Below are positions 63,300-64,000 of a stretch of DNA of 64,000 nucleotides, one piece after another (position 1 is the stretch's first letter; every line of letters begins with the position of its first letter). The stretch is from Mytilus edulis (taxonomy: Eukaryota > Mollusca > Bivalvia > Mytilida > Mytilidae): positions 80,798,604 through 80,862,603 of the forward strand of contig NC_092349.1 of assembly GCF_963676685.1 (NCBI RefSeq), in the 5' to 3' direction. Under the pieces are notes generated by a model. The model saw nothing but the letters and a program-made list of their open reading frames with translations. It did not search any database and was not told the origin of the DNA. Position numbers and translations under genes: made by a program.

Positions 63300-64000
63300 C
63301 ACTGAGCTTTTTACGTTAATATTTATACTTAGGTACATACATGTAATAGAATTTGTCTTTCAAGTAAATCTTTTTTTTTTGGCCCTAATAGGCGCTGCCT
63401 TTTTGTTAGTAACGGTTGTACCAGTAGTGTAGCTTTGTAGTTCAATCATTGCATTGTATTTTGGGGACGAGAATGCTTCGTTTATATTTTTTCTAGATCA
63501 GTACTAACATATACTTCTATACTGATGGAACTATATTACTATTAAGTACACTGAATAGTCCAGGATTGCATTGAGACTTTATCGATGGTTAGAAATGAAT
63601 CACTATAGATTATCAGAAATTGGAATAATAAAAGATTCTATAAGTAAAGAATTTAAATGAATTTATTGACTGGTATTTTTTTTAACATAAGTCATATTTA
63701 TGTCTTTTCACAATAAAAAAACCCCTATCTTTTCGGTTATTGATTCTTCTGGGACTGACCAATATCCGAGACATATATGTCACTAAAATGATATACAGTC
63801 AGTGGACATAAAAGAGTTCCCACTCAAAAAATGTCCTATCATTTCCAGTAAAATCGATATTTATCAAAAAAATATCCCCAGTCACTTTATTTTCTTTGTG
63901 TTCACCTCGTCAGAAAATTAAATGAAGCGATGATGAATAACATCTTCGCTTTTCACAAAAATAAATCTAGGGGAGGGGTCTGAAGGAACTTTTACTTTTT
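63300..64000. other. No gene seen
   Basis: AT-rich end of the window; nothing recognised on either strand. Confidence 0.45.

Overview
The window looks like nuclear DNA of a marine mussel (Mytilidae, probably Mytilus). It is AT-rich and intron-containing. It is packed with short interspersed repeats that I associate with mussel genomes: a 'GTGGTATGA...CCAATGAGACAACTCTCC' family and an 'AATTGAGAATGGAAATG' family, plus Penelope-like and non-LTR retroelements and small terminal-inverted-repeat elements. The species call rests on recognition of repeats and protein families, not on a search.

Four host genes can be supported. (1) A two-exon, membrane-anchored SAM-dependent methyltransferase-like gene lies on + at 12609-15018. 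(2) A three-exon QPRT gene (quinolinate phosphoribosyltransferase, de novo NAD synthesis) lies on + at 23535-28654; it is complete at 314 codons with all intron phases 0. (3) A single-exon seven-transmembrane receptor of 606 residues with a large Cys-rich ectodomain lies on + at 33864-35684. (4) A two-exon GNAT acetyltransferase resembling arylalkylamine/dopamine N-acetyltransferases lies on - at 50925-49046. They are separate single genes, not an operon, and I see no functional link between them. No rRNA and no convincing tRNA gene was seen; two weak tRNA-like stretches are noted.

Layout. 1-7.5 kb: repeats only, with a 133-bp palindromic element and a 464-bp tandem duplication. 7.5-11.4 kb: a degenerate tandem array with 270/370-bp spacing, interrupted by a 5'-truncated LINE. 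11.4-15 kb: a foldback element, then the methyltransferase gene. 15-22 kb: dispersed repeats, then a 2-kb array of a 51-bp unit at 20.2-22.2 kb. 22.2-28.9 kb: QPRT, whose first intron holds a Penelope-like element that itself carries a 112-bp TIR element with a 10-bp target duplication and a SINE-like insertion. 29-33.8 kb: dispersed repeats and a LINE 3' end. 33.9-35.7 kb: the receptor. 37.0-47.1 kb: a segmental duplication (block A 37.0-40.85, block B 42.4-47.1) with a 434-bp TIR element and a threefold 344-bp tandem array between the copies; comparing the blocks shows several clean insertion events. 47-51 kb: short inverted repeats and the GNAT gene. 51.9-56.6 kb: a 146-bp tandem repeat, a 2-kb palindrome with 708-bp arms, and an inverted copy of its spacer. 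56.8-59.1 kb: a LINE 3' part whose 3' UTR holds a 1.29-kb element with Helitron-type ends. 59-64 kb: mostly featureless, with one interspersed repeat and one module-rich element near 63 kb.

I did not find a coherent new multi-gene system. The best material for follow-up is the mobile DNA (precise nested insertions and the dated duplication), the divergent receptor and the anchored methyltransferase.
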